A stretch of 64,000 bases of DNA, from NCBI RefSeq assembly GCF_030297155.1, contig NZ_AP028068.1:1612001-1676000 (forward strand). The letters are read 5' to 3'. Positions 9,954 to 19,229 of this stretch are shown one piece after another (within the stretch, counting starts at the first letter, position 1; each line of letters opens with the position of its first letter). Origin of the DNA: Vibrio sp. FE10. Its GTDB lineage: Bacteria > Pseudomonadota > Gammaproteobacteria > Enterobacterales > Vibrionaceae. Below the pieces are notes generated by a model. That model saw nothing but the letters and a program-made list of their open reading frames with translations, was not told where the DNA came from and made no database searches. The translations under genes were made by a program, and so were the position numbers.

Positions 9954-11648
9954 ATGCACTTAGTTTGCAAATTTATATCTAGTTCGTCTCTCAGTACGAA
10001 CGACCTTCAATATGTCTTTACACCGGATGAGTGTATCGGGCTATTTTCGCGTGTGCGCACCCCTAAAGACATCTTGGCTCAATTACCAAGCACTCTGCTT
10101 CAGCAGATTACTGCGTCGGCTAAAAAAAATGTCCACAGCCTGCTCAACGCTATTCGAGTAGAACTTGCAAAAGCGAACTGGGTCTGTCTGTCTTCCAATG
10201 TGAGGCGCAGTCCATTAACCAGTAAACAGCTAGCAAGCTTCCCTCGACTCAAGTTACATGTCGATCGGGTTGCAAACAACAGTTCAGAGCGCGTTCAAAA
10301 AGCTAATTATCAGCAAGTTGTCGACGATGTACCTTTGGCACGTCATTACAGCTTTTCGCCAGTTGAACCTTCTCCAGAACATAAAATTGTTGTCGAGTTT
10401 GCAGGGCAGTGGTCGAGTAATGCTGGCTGTCTGATGTTAGGAACTACCGATACTCAAAAAGGAAAAGTGACGGTAGGTAAGTCAGATCGAGAAAATAAAC
10501 ACCGAAGCCTCGCTACATTTAAAGATCTTGAATTAGAGGGGAAAACGCTCTATATCAAAATTCCTTGTTCTGACCAGCCTCAGCCGATCTTGCTTAAACT
10601 CGCCGAAGATTTGCAACCCGTTGATAAAGAAACTCAAATGGATGAGTGGGATAACGTGTTGGTGCCTGTGGTTCCTCTATATAAATCGGGTTCTTCGTGG
10701 GATGGCTACACGTCAGGGCGTGTTTACATTATTTGGAATGAAGAAGTCTGGCGCGAGTTGCAAGTGACTAGCAATGGATACTTCGCTGATGTGGGTATTA
10801 GCAGTAACCGCAAGAAAACAATGGAAACAAGGCACGTCAATATTGATGGCTCTTCATTGTTTCCCGGTGAGAATGTTGCATTTGAACCATTCTCAATACT
10901 GCAAGATGGGGTTGAAGTGTTTAGTGGCGAACTAGACATCAATGAGCAGGCAAGAGTGTTTAGTTTGGTCGCAGAGGAGATCGAGATCAAGTTTGCCGGT
11001 TTTGAACATGAGCAATTGATGGTGTCAACACATCCTAGCCCTATGAAGGCCTCTTCTGCACCGAGTGATGAAGTGTTGGGCTATCCGCTGCCTCATATCT
11101 GGCTACCATACAAAGTTAAAGGCGAATGCCAAGATGTGTATCTATATTACTCGTCTCAAGCCTTGAATGATGGGGCTGTTTCTGAGTTAGAGAGTAACTA
11201 TCAGTCGATGGCAATTCCATTATCTGAGATGTCTGATTACAGCAGCTCTAAAGGTTTCACTCTACAAACGGTTTTTAAGTTACCAGAACTCTCTGAAAGT
11301 CAAAAAGTGAAGGCGGTTGTTAATGAACAGAACGATTGCAATGTCGCTGCAGTCAATATACCGCCTCCCGGAAGCGAGATCATATTACGCTATCGAGTCC
11401 TTGGCTCCACCGATCAGCCCGATGACTATTTTATGTTACAAAATGAAGAGCATAATTGGTCGCAAAAAGCATATTTTCGTTGTGCTAAGGTCGATGAAGA
11501 TGGCTATCTCAATTTACGATTCAGTGGCTGGCCTGAGAAGGTTAAAGAAGTCGATATTTTAAGGGGGGCTCATGCCTCACGAGGGAATGACACTCCCGAA
11601 ACGTTTAAGTTGCGCGAAAAAATAAAAGTTACGGACTTATTAGGCTAA
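9954..11648 (+). CDS. MIX-like T6SS effector or co-effector
   Basis: 564 residues from ATG 9954, preceded by GGAGA at good spacing; an in-frame TTG 15 bp upstream is less likely. There is no signal peptide or membrane segment. Residues about 236-275 carry a pattern resembling the MIX motif of T6SS effectors: a VVPLY block, then YTSGRVYIIW, then WRELQV and GYFADV. The usual central Arg of the MIX core (R-x-G) is Thr here. No catalytic toxin domain is recognisable in the C-terminal half, which is beta-rich. The gene is followed 3 bp later by a lipoprotein gene and then by a very large OmpA-domain protein. This matches the published binary effector module, in which a MIX co-effector is secreted with a periplasm-acting effector. 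The position also matches, from memory, VP1388 of V. parahaemolyticus T6SS1. The co-effector role is inferred. Confidence 0.72.
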   Translation: MHLVCKFISSSSLSTNDLQYVFTPDECIGLFSRVRTPKDILAQLPSTLLQQITASAKKNVHSLLNAIRVELAKANWVCLSSNVRRSPLTSKQLASFPRLKLHVDRVANNSSERVQKANYQQVVDDVPLARHYSFSPVEPSPEHKIVVEFAGQWSSNAGCLMLGTTDTQKGKVTVGKSDRENKHRSLATFKDLELEGKTLYIKIPCSDQPQPILLKLAEDLQPVDKETQMDEWDNVLVPVVPLYKSGSSWDGYTSGRVYIIWNEEVWRELQVTSNGYFADVGISSNRKKTMETRHVNIDGSSLFPGENVAFEPFSILQDGVEVFSGELDINEQARVFSLVAEEIEIKFAGFEHEQLMVSTHPSPMKASSAPSDEVLGYPLPHIWLPYKVKGECQDVYLYYSSQALNDGAVSELESNYQSMAIPLSEMSDYSSSKGFTLQTVFKLPELSESQKVKAVVNEQNDCNVAAVNIPPPGSEIILRYRVLGSTDQPDDYFMLQNEEHNWSQKAYFRCAKVDEDGYLNLRFSGWPEKVKEVDILRGAHASRGNDTPETFKLREKIKVTDLLG

Positions 11649-11651
11649 AAA

Positions 11652-12752
11652 ATGAAAAAAACACTACTAATCACGTTATTAGGCTTAGCAATCGTTGGTT
11701 GTAATGACCAATCTCAACAGAGTGCTTCCCCTGTACCGAGTTCTGCGCAAACAGAGCAAGAAAAACACCCAGATCGCGTTTATGTCGGCGAGCATAACTA
11801 CTACGTAATGGAATCGGCAGTCACCAATGAGAATTGGGTATCCGATGACAAAATAAAACCTATGCCGGGTCAGTTTCCTAAATACTATGTCTTTAATTCA
11901 GATGAATGGCCCAAGGAAGATATCAAAGATGCTAGCTCTTATGACCTGCCGCGGTTTCAATTTGCATGGGCGAATGATGGTGATCGTTACAACTTACGAA
12001 TCTGGAGCATGAAAACGGATGGCACAGATTTACGCTTAGTGGTACCAGATATCAAGGTTGATGGCATTGTGCTTATTCGACGTTCTCCCAATTTGCGCTA
12101 TGTTGCTTGGATAGATAAAGGCACAGGCAAGTATGTTTATGACTTAAAAACGGGCGTAAAAACGCGAGTGATGGGATTAGGGTCTCCAGGCATGGCTTGG
12201 TCAGAAGATAGCCGTTATTTATATTTTCATACCATGGGTGACTTTGATAACGCTCGTTGGGACTCTGAAACTGGCGAAATTGAAGCGATTGATTTCGGAG
12301 TTGGACCTTACGCTGTCCTGAAGGATAAGACAATAACGAATCTAAGTTACACAGGGGTGTTTAAGCGAAATTTAACGAATAATGCTCTGAAACATATAAG
12401 TATTAAGCCAACAGGTAAGGTTCAGCCAAGAGAGTGGTTGAAATTTCGGGGTATGAGCCCAACGGGTCGATATGCTTGGGGCCAAAATAATCAGAATAGA
12501 TTCTTTTTTGATATTGTGAATGAAACTGTAAAAAAATACGACAAAACTGAATATGTGGGGTCGGGGATATTAGGAAAAGATGCTCGATTCAGTGCACACG
12601 ACCGTGTATCCCGTATGACAGTCGTCGATCGCGAAACACAGAGAATGTGGCAATGGTATGCGCTAGGTACCGGTGAAATAAGCGTTAACTCAAATATGAG
12701 CTTGTACAATGGCTTGGCAAATGATGGTCTTTGGTTTGAGGATAGTGAGTGA
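11652..12752 (+). CDS. Periplasmic lipoprotein, probable immunity protein
   Basis: 366 residues with a clear lipoprotein signal peptide: MKK, a hydrophobic core, and a lipobox ending VGC with the acylated Cys at 17. Position +2 after the Cys is Asn, not Asp, which by the E. coli Lol rule favours the outer membrane. The mature part contains repeated WD40/TolB-like blades (RFQFAWANDGDRYNLRIWSM, RSPNLRYVAWIDKGTGKYVY, MAWSEDSRYLYFHT), suggesting a beta-propeller. The gene lies 3 bp after the MIX gene and overlaps the start of the OmpA-domain effector gene, so it is translationally coupled between them. A periplasmic lipoprotein next to a periplasm-acting T6SS effector is a typical immunity arrangement. 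The immunity role rests on context only. Confidence 0.7.
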   Translation: MKKTLLITLLGLAIVGCNDQSQQSASPVPSSAQTEQEKHPDRVYVGEHNYYVMESAVTNENWVSDDKIKPMPGQFPKYYVFNSDEWPKEDIKDASSYDLPRFQFAWANDGDRYNLRIWSMKTDGTDLRLVVPDIKVDGIVLIRRSPNLRYVAWIDKGTGKYVYDLKTGVKTRVMGLGSPGMAWSEDSRYLYFHTMGDFDNARWDSETGEIEAIDFGVGPYAVLKDKTITNLSYTGVFKRNLTNNALKHISIKPTGKVQPREWLKFRGMSPTGRYAWGQNNQNRFFFDIVNETVKKYDKTEYVGSGILGKDARFSAHDRVSRMTVVDRETQRMWQWYALGTGEISVNSNMSLYNGLANDGLWFEDSE

Positions 12753-15700
12753 TGGTTGATTTATGTACTTACGATAAACCAATGTACTTGCTTGGAGTGT
12801 ATTTTCAAGGTGAAGATACAGACGCAGGACGTGAGTTCAGTAATTGGAATACAGTGTCAGACTTAACCAGCGTAGACCATGTAAAAAATGTTCGACCTAT
12901 CCCATTTACCCCAATACTAATAGATGCTCTTGCCCAAGACTCTGTAACTTTGCCTAGATTTTGGGGAAGCGATCAGTATGGCAGGTTATGTAACGTGTCT
13001 TACTTAAGCGAAGCCGACAGTATGCCTCAAGTGCTGCTTCGTCATAATAGTCCAATTACAACGATTGATAATAATCAAAGCTATGAGATGTTGTTTCCAC
13101 CCACCAATTTAATTGGTCAATTGGCACAAAGCTCGTCATCTATTGCTGAAATTAAGGAAACCATAAAGTCTCTCTATACGAAAATGAGTCCTCAGTTAAA
13201 TAAGCCGAGGCTTTTTAAACCGTCGAAAATTTCAGTAAAACAACTTGCGAAGCCTTACACCCAGGAGCATGGGCAGTTACTTACGCAAGAGGAGGAAAGC
13301 TATAACCAATGGTATGCAGATATTCTCTCATCTGGCGTTGAGTTTATTGAAGGGTTTGTCGTACCCAGTGTAAATACCATTAGCATCGTGTTTAGCAGTG
13401 ATATTTACATAGGCGCGGAAGTGTCATTAGTAAAATATCGCAGTACCCTTAGCAATCAACAAGAAACGTCAGAGATCGTATTGGAAAGAGGTGTCGTGCG
13501 ACAGCCTACTTTTGACGATGAAAATCGAGAGTCACAAGCTTATAAAAACACTTTGCCATCTGTAACAATCAATTTACCATCGGTCGTAGAACCTGCGAAG
13601 TCTGAGTCAAGCACAGAAGATAATCATATAGTACTGGGTGATGGCTTCTACGGGCTTAGGATTCAATTTTATGTTCAGGATTATCTTACCGCGAACGAAC
13701 ATCTTAAAAATAAAGTTCCTGAAGTTATCAAGTCTGGACGGCTTCGATTTGAAAGGAATAAATCGTCAGAGGTCACAGGTGTAGCAGATCAGGATTGTTA
13801 TACCTACGAACTGAACGAAAAGGTAACGTTTAAATCAATCAGTGGTTATGGAAAACTTGCTACCGTCTGCGGTGATATGATCTCTCTTGAAGAGTGTTTG
13901 TTTTACCAGTATCCCCAAGCATTACCCTCTAATTACAGCGAGTTAATGACAAAAACCGGCAAATCGGTTCCTCTTAGCGGTACGGGTGTTAATACACTCG
14001 GTTTAGCTTCAGCAATCAAAAAGAACGCGGAAAGTCTGGCTGAAGGTTTTCTGATGGGAGGAAATCCATTCTCAGATAACCTGAAAGCAACCATGTTCAG
14101 TGTCTCTAAAGGCATCTGGTCGGACATTGAGCAAAAAAAACTGCCTGATCTAATGACCAGCAGCGTAGCACTTGCTTTTGGCTTTTCAGCATTTAAGGAA
14201 AGCCGCAAAGAACTGACCAAAGCGATAAGATTTGCCAACAAGGGGCTCGACTTTAATCAAGCGGCGGCTTTGGCGTTTCGCAAGAGCGGCCTGAATATCT
14301 CTTTTATTAAGCGCGAACTCGATGTGATAAAAGCTAGCTTGATCACGGGTACGTTCAGCGAGAACTCAACACGACTTGCGAGGTCATGGTTTAATGGCTC
14401 CGTTATGGAGAAGATGAACCGAGCATTTCCAATTCTTGAATCTGGCTCTAGCTTAGTTGACTTGTACGATTTGGTGCAAAAAGAAAACGAGCTTGAGAAG
14501 AAATCTCTTGAAGCCAAAGAAGATTTCGATGCGGTATCTCAAAGCTACCTTCAATCTATTTCCGTTATTAAAGCATATCAAGAATGGGCACAAGCGTTAG
14601 ACGACGCTAAAAACGTCATCAATGGCAGTAATGGTGACGATATCGCCCACATAGTTGAGGACAGCCAAGGGTTAGCTATTCATATCAACTTTAAGTTCAA
14701 CGAATGGAAACATGGCAATGAACACGGCAAGCTGAGAACAGACATTAAACAAGTGTGTCAGAATTTGTCGCAATTGATGCTAGATAACCCAAGCTACAAA
14801 GTATCAATAGAAGGGCATGCTGGTAGGATTGGTTCTTCTGATGCGAACGATCTCGTTGCTGCTAATCGCGTAAAGACTGTTACCAACGCGATTACCTCCA
14901 TTGACTCTAACTTGGAAGAAAGGGTTTACACGGCGTCTTATGGAAATACTCAACCGCTCACGGCTGATAACACCAAGAGCGATATGTCACAGACCGGAGA
15001 CAGTGTCCCTGCAGCCCTCGATCGACGAGTTGAAGTTCGCTTGATTATTCCTAACTATCAAGTTGTTTTACCACCGAGCCGCAGCGGCATGGTGGAATTA
15101 GAGAAAGCACGCCAGTTGAAGCAAGCATTAGATGTTGGCTTAGATGATACGCAGAAGGCGCAAGTCGCTGCGGTGTTAACCACTCTTAGCGGTTTTGCGA
15201 TGTTTACGCCGCTGGCTCCGCTTGCTGCGGGTATTTTATATCTAAGATCGGGAGCAGAGTTAGCAGATTGTGCGCTATCTGTGTTGGATGAACTCATTAC
15301 TGAAAAAGCCTATTCTGACTTTAAAGGTCGTTACCAGAACATCGACCAACTAAACCAGTTAGGTAAAATCCACATCCGAGTTCTTCAACAGTACAGAGAC
15401 CTAAAAGTAACGATTGAGCGTAGTGAAATAAAGACACGTGATGAAGTTGAATCTCACCTGAAGAATAAAGAAACTGTGCAAGAGCTGCAGAAACGATTTT
15501 TACTCCGTGCTCTTGCGCTTAACGGGCTAGTGGAACTGCTTGCTCGCATTTCGCTTTGGAATCCTAATGTTTCTAAGTTGCAAGGGTTGCTTGAGGAATA
15601 TCGAGTTAAGGATTACATCGATGTTTACGTTATCAACGATAACTGGGAGGCGCCGTTAAGAAATTACAACACAATGGCTCAGAACTGGATTCAACGAGTT

Positions 15701-17524
15701 AGGGACGATAAGTCAGGTGCAAGTGCTGCCCGAGCTTTTGCGCAATCTTGGAAAAACGAACATTCGCCACAATTGTCCCCTTTGTTGAAGAGAGCTCGCA
15801 TTCAAGGGGAATTCAATAAAGGCTTCCCAGTACAAGCCCGTTTATATCAGGGGGATGCGGAAAATGGCTTTTCCGATTTCGCGAAAATGTTCGATAACAA
15901 TGTGGAGTCGGTTAAATCGAGCGATATCGGCTTCAGTCGTTTGCTAGTTGATAGTAAAGGAGATGGGGTTTCTTGGAAGCCTTTTGAAGAGTGGATTTCC
16001 CCAAATAAAACCAATCGAATTACGCCTTTTACACGTGTTAAGGTACAAATTGTATTATCAAATAATGCCTCTAAATCTAAGAAAAAGATCTTTAAGACAA
16101 CACTGCAATATTGTTGTGAGCGCTCGCTTTGGGACTTTAAAGGGCCAAGCTTTGAGGTTTTGATGGCGCCACGAAAAGCGGATGATCTAACTTTGTGCGG
16201 AAGCAACGATAAGCTAAAAAATTACTTTGGCCAACACGCAGTTGATGAGCATATGACATGTGTTGAGTTTGAGCCAACATATTGGTTCGGCGAGTATGAA
16301 ATCCCAGGTCTCAAGCCTTTATACTCAGATTACGAGATGCAAAACTTTGATAAATGGAAACAAAGTGGAGAAGCTCGTTCATTGCAATACTATTTCACTG
16401 CTGATGGGAGTACGCTATCGCTAGCAGGAACTGACGAGCGGTTGACTATGTTTAACTATGGTGTCGATGATAATAATACCTATGGTAAGCAATGCCACCT
16501 GAATAGTGATGGTGAAGTCGAGGTTGATGGTTTACCTCTTGTTTTATACGACGGTTTGGCGAATAGGCAAGTAGTGATTAACGAATATGATTTACTAATC
16601 GAAGAGTTTGTTAAAAGTGCTTCTGCTAAAAAATCTGAAGGTATTGCACCGTATCTAAAAGGTGATGTTTCGATCTTTAGTGCTGTTTCGAAAGGCAGTG
16701 GTGTTGAGTGGTTCGATGATAAAGCACCAAAATCCTCTGTACTTGATTGGTCTAATGATAAACCAGTTACTATATATGTCGCTTTACTTTCCGAAGGAGG
16801 CGAAAAAGATGTGTACAGACGTATGATGGGAGAGAACTATCAGGTGCCAATGCGTTTATCTTTGTCGATTGAAGAGCAAGAGTCGATGTTTTCAAAAGAC
16901 ACGACTGAAGGGCCAAGTTTCTTCGGTTCACTGCTGGAACTTGGTGAATACACTTATAAGAAAGAAGTACCTTCTCCTTATGCAAAAGTAGAAATCAAAG
17001 AGGTCAATTTCACTGATACTAACTCCGAACTTGCATCTGGGTTAGGGGCTTTTGTGGAGGAGTTTCAAGCGAAAGTTAATGCAGATCCTAATAGATACTT
17101 AGATCCATTTAGTGACCGTAGGACTCTGCATATCGTTAAGTTTGAGCTTAGATATACGTCTCCAACAGGACGAAGAGTTCCGACCTTGAGACCATTTGGT
17201 CCAATTTTGGACAAGAAAAAAGCCGTGTTTTTACCAGTGCATATTGCTGTCTCATCGTTATCACAAATGGGGCTTGCGCCAGGTATAGGTATCTATCCAC
17301 TAAAACAGGCCCAAAAACTGTCTGTACTGGGTGGACAAGAATATAATACAAAAGGTATGCCCTGGATGGAGATTGAGCGAGATGTTTCTCGAATGAATGA
17401 TTCTGCGTTTCTCTATTGGCAAAAAGAGTTAGCGAATAACTCAGTGAAACGCAAAGCGTGGATCGAGGATTGGATTGTGAAAGAGCCGACGAATGTAAGC
17501 GTTCCGGAACAAAAATCAATATAA
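12752..17524 (+). CDS. Very large T6SS cargo protein with OmpA-like domain
   Basis: 1590 residues from ATG 12752; a GTG at 12749 is also possible, with GAGG upstream. It overlaps the lipoprotein stop codon (TGATG). There is no N-terminal signal peptide, as expected for T6SS cargo. About 430 beta-rich residues are followed by a helical region. An OmpA/MotB-type peptidoglycan-binding domain lies at about 640-768, with KVSIEGHAGRIGSSDANDL, AANRVKTV and the closing LDRRVEVRLIIP. A hydrophobic stretch at about 807-835 (LAPLAAGILYL) could insert in a membrane. A long helical and then beta-rich C-terminal half follows, which I do not recognise. The OmpA domain implies action at the cell wall of the target. 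It is likely the effector partner of the MIX protein upstream; the position corresponds, from memory, to VP1390 of V. parahaemolyticus. The toxic activity is unknown. Confidence 0.7.
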   Translation: MVDLCTYDKPMYLLGVYFQGEDTDAGREFSNWNTVSDLTSVDHVKNVRPIPFTPILIDALAQDSVTLPRFWGSDQYGRLCNVSYLSEADSMPQVLLRHNSPITTIDNNQSYEMLFPPTNLIGQLAQSSSSIAEIKETIKSLYTKMSPQLNKPRLFKPSKISVKQLAKPYTQEHGQLLTQEEESYNQWYADILSSGVEFIEGFVVPSVNTISIVFSSDIYIGAEVSLVKYRSTLSNQQETSEIVLERGVVRQPTFDDENRESQAYKNTLPSVTINLPSVVEPAKSESSTEDNHIVLGDGFYGLRIQFYVQDYLTANEHLKNKVPEVIKSGRLRFERNKSSEVTGVADQDCYTYELNEKVTFKSISGYGKLATVCGDMISLEECLFYQYPQALPSNYSELMTKTGKSVPLSGTGVNTLGLASAIKKNAESLAEGFLMGGNPFSDNLKATMFSVSKGIWSDIEQKKLPDLMTSSVALAFGFSAFKESRKELTKAIRFANKGLDFNQAAALAFRKSGLNISFIKRELDVIKASLITGTFSENSTRLARSWFNGSVMEKMNRAFPILESGSSLVDLYDLVQKENELEKKSLEAKEDFDAVSQSYLQSISVIKAYQEWAQALDDAKNVINGSNGDDIAHIVEDSQGLAIHINFKFNEWKHGNEHGKLRTDIKQVCQNLSQLMLDNPSYKVSIEGHAGRIGSSDANDLVAANRVKTVTNAITSIDSNLEERVYTASYGNTQPLTADNTKSDMSQTGDSVPAALDRRVEVRLIIPNYQVVLPPSRSGMVELEKARQLKQALDVGLDDTQKAQVAAVLTTLSGFAMFTPLAPLAAGILYLRSGAELADCALSVLDELITEKAYSDFKGRYQNIDQLNQLGKIHIRVLQQYRDLKVTIERSEIKTRDEVESHLKNKETVQELQKRFLLRALALNGLVELLARISLWNPNVSKLQGLLEEYRVKDYIDVYVINDNWEAPLRNYNTMAQNWIQRVRDDKSGASAARAFAQSWKNEHSPQLSPLLKRARIQGEFNKGFPVQARLYQGDAENGFSDFAKMFDNNVESVKSSDIGFSRLLVDSKGDGVSWKPFEEWISPNKTNRITPFTRVKVQIVLSNNASKSKKKIFKTTLQYCCERSLWDFKGPSFEVLMAPRKADDLTLCGSNDKLKNYFGQHAVDEHMTCVEFEPTYWFGEYEIPGLKPLYSDYEMQNFDKWKQSGEARSLQYYFTADGSTLSLAGTDERLTMFNYGVDDNNTYGKQCHLNSDGEVEVDGLPLVLYDGLANRQVVINEYDLLIEEFVKSASAKKSEGIAPYLKGDVSIFSAVSKGSGVEWFDDKAPKSSVLDWSNDKPVTIYVALLSEGGEKDVYRRMMGENYQVPMRLSLSIEEQESMFSKDTTEGPSFFGSLLELGEYTYKKEVPSPYAKVEIKEVNFTDTNSELASGLGAFVEEFQAKVNADPNRYLDPFSDRRTLHIVKFELRYTSPTGRRVPTLRPFGPILDKKKAVFLPVHIAVSSLSQMGLAPGIGIYPLKQAQKLSVLGGQEYNTKGMPWMEIERDVSRMNDSAFLYWQKELANNSVKRKAWIEDWIVKEPTNVSVPEQKSI

Positions 17525-17526
17525 AG

Positions 17527-17550
17527 AAACCGCCTTCGGGCGGTTTTTTT
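17527..17550 (+). terminator. Terminator of the effector operon
   Basis: The stem AAACCGCC / GGCGGTTT with a TTCG tetraloop is followed by TTTT. It starts 2 bp after the effector stop codon and separates it from the convergent vasH. Confidence 0.93.
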
Positions 17551-17600
17551 GTTTCTATCGGACTGACTGAACACTCTGTTGTAATCGCTTTCTCTTTGCC

Positions 17601-19229
17601 TCAGCCCGCTGCAGAAATATCGTATTTCTTCATCTTGTGATTGAGTGTACTTAACGGGAGCGACAGTTGCTCAGCTGCTCGTTTCGTGTGCCAATTACAA
17701 GATTTTAAGCAATCGATGATCACGGTACGCTCGTACTGGCTGACGACCTCTTTTAGGCCAACGGCGACATCGTCATCTCCTAGAGGTTCAGGTTCGAACG
17801 TGGTTTGAATTGCCGATGTAGCTGGAGCAACCACTTGACGGTGTTCGACCTCTTCAGGGATCTGTTCACCAAACTCAATCTGAGTAATAGTTTCAAAATC
17901 GGAAAGCAGAACCGAGCGTTCAATGATGTTCTTAAGCTCGCGCACGTTACCGGGGTAGGTGTAAGCGAGCAGTTGGTTTCTCACATTAGCACTCAATCCT
18001 GGTGATTGAGGCAACCCTAACATCGTCGTGGTTTGCTGCACAAAGTGCTCGGCGAGTGGGATAATGTCCGCTTGTCTGGATCTCAGAGGTGGTAAGGTGA
18101 TGGGAAATACGTTCAAGCGGTAGAATAAATCGGCCCTAAAGCCTCCGTCTTTAATCTGTTGCATTAAGTTACAGTGTGTCGCAGCAATGACTCTAACATC
18201 CACTTCAATCTCTCTGCTGGCGCCTACAGGGCGAACTTTACGTTCTTGTAGCACACGCAACAGTTTAGCTTGAAGTAACATTGGCATATCGCCAATTTCA
18301 TCTAGGAATAGGGTTCCGCCATTTGCTGCTTCAAATAAGCCAACTTTGTCCTTGTCTGCGCCGGTAAATGAGCCCTTTCTGTGCCCGAAAAGTTCAGATT
18401 CCAGAAGTTGTTCAGGAATTGCGGCACAGTTCTGAACGATTAATGCTTGGTCAGAACGATTCGAGTTTTCGTGAATGTATTTTGCAATGACTTCTTTACC
18501 TGCACCCGTCTCGCCTCTAAGTAAGACGTCGACAGGCAAAGAGAGCACCTTATCAAGTCGGCTCAATACATTGACCATCTCTTCACTTTCAGCGATCGGA
18601 CCTTGATAGGTTTTCTTTGTCCGTTTCTTTAGCTGAGTATTTTCACGAACCAACGCTTGGTTATCGGCGCTTAAACTCTTAATCACTTGACCATATTGCT
18701 CTAACCAAATGGCATGGCGAATATTACTCGCCGCCATTCGGCAAAACTCGGTAAGTGCGGTTTCGTTATCGATAACGCTTAAATCAAGCAAAACCAATAA
18801 TCCAATAGTTTTGCTTTCATCATCAATCAATGGCCAAGCAAGTAAGTTATTGCTTTTTAGACCTAACGTTTGCTCGGTTTGATAGATGCCTTCACAGTCA
18901 TAACCATTGTAAGTGTATAGCTCATTGATCAAGACAACTTCGCCGTTACGTACGGCGAAGTTGAATGGGTCGGCTTCACTTACTGTGTCTAACTGCAGTG
19001 GCTCCCAAGGATGTGAGGCGATGACTTTTTCATGGTGATGTGCGGTGCTCGGAATCAAGGCTTGACCGGTTTGGTCAAGCACGTAAATGATGCCATGTTT
19101 CGCGAAAGTCATTTGCCTTGCTGCTGTGAGAACGGCATCCAAAGTTTGAGCTAACTGGCTGCGATCAGCCAGAGATTGGCTGATCGCAAGTAGGGCGTTA
19201 CTAAGCTCACTATGGTTAGCTGAACGCAT
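17601..19229 (-). CDS. vasH: T6SS sigma-54-dependent activator VasH
   Basis: 542 residues. An N-terminal GAF-like sensory region (about 1-170) is followed by an AAA+ sigma-54 interaction domain with Walker A GETGAGKE, the sigma-54 contact loop GSFTGA (consensus GAFTGA) and Walker [12 protein letters not shown] Fis-type helix-turn-helix closes the C-terminus ([20 protein letters not shown]). The family activates T6SS promoters through sigma-54. The start codon lies 14 bp inside the end of clpV, so the two genes are co-transcribed. A -24/-12 promoter in front of hcp, about 3 kb away, is the obvious target. Position and role match VasH of V. cholerae. Confidence 0.95.
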   Translation of the reverse strand: MRSANHSELSNALLAISQSLADRSQLAQTLDAVLTAARQMTFAKHGIIYVLDQTGQALIPSTAHHHEKVIASHPWEPLQLDTVSEADPFNFAVRNGEVVLINELYTYNGYDCEGIYQTEQTLGLKSNNLLAWPLIDDESKTIGLLVLLDLSVIDNETALTEFCRMAASNIRHAIWLEQYGQVIKSLSADNQALVRENTQLKKRTKKTYQGPIAESEEMVNVLSRLDKVLSLPVDVLLRGETGAGKEVIAKYIHENSNRSDQALIVQNCAAIPEQLLESELFGHRKGSFTGADKDKVGLFEAANGGTLFLDEIGDMPMLLQAKLLRVLQERKVRPVGASREIEVDVRVIAATHCNLMQQIKDGGFRADLFYRLNVFPITLPPLRSRQADIIPLAEHFVQQTTTMLGLPQSPGLSANVRNQLLAYTYPGNVRELKNIIERSVLLSDFETITQIEFGEQIPEEVEHRQVVAPATSAIQTTFEPEPLGDDDVAVGLKEVVSQYERTVIIDCLKSCNWHTKRAAEQLSLPLSTLNHKMKKYDISAAG

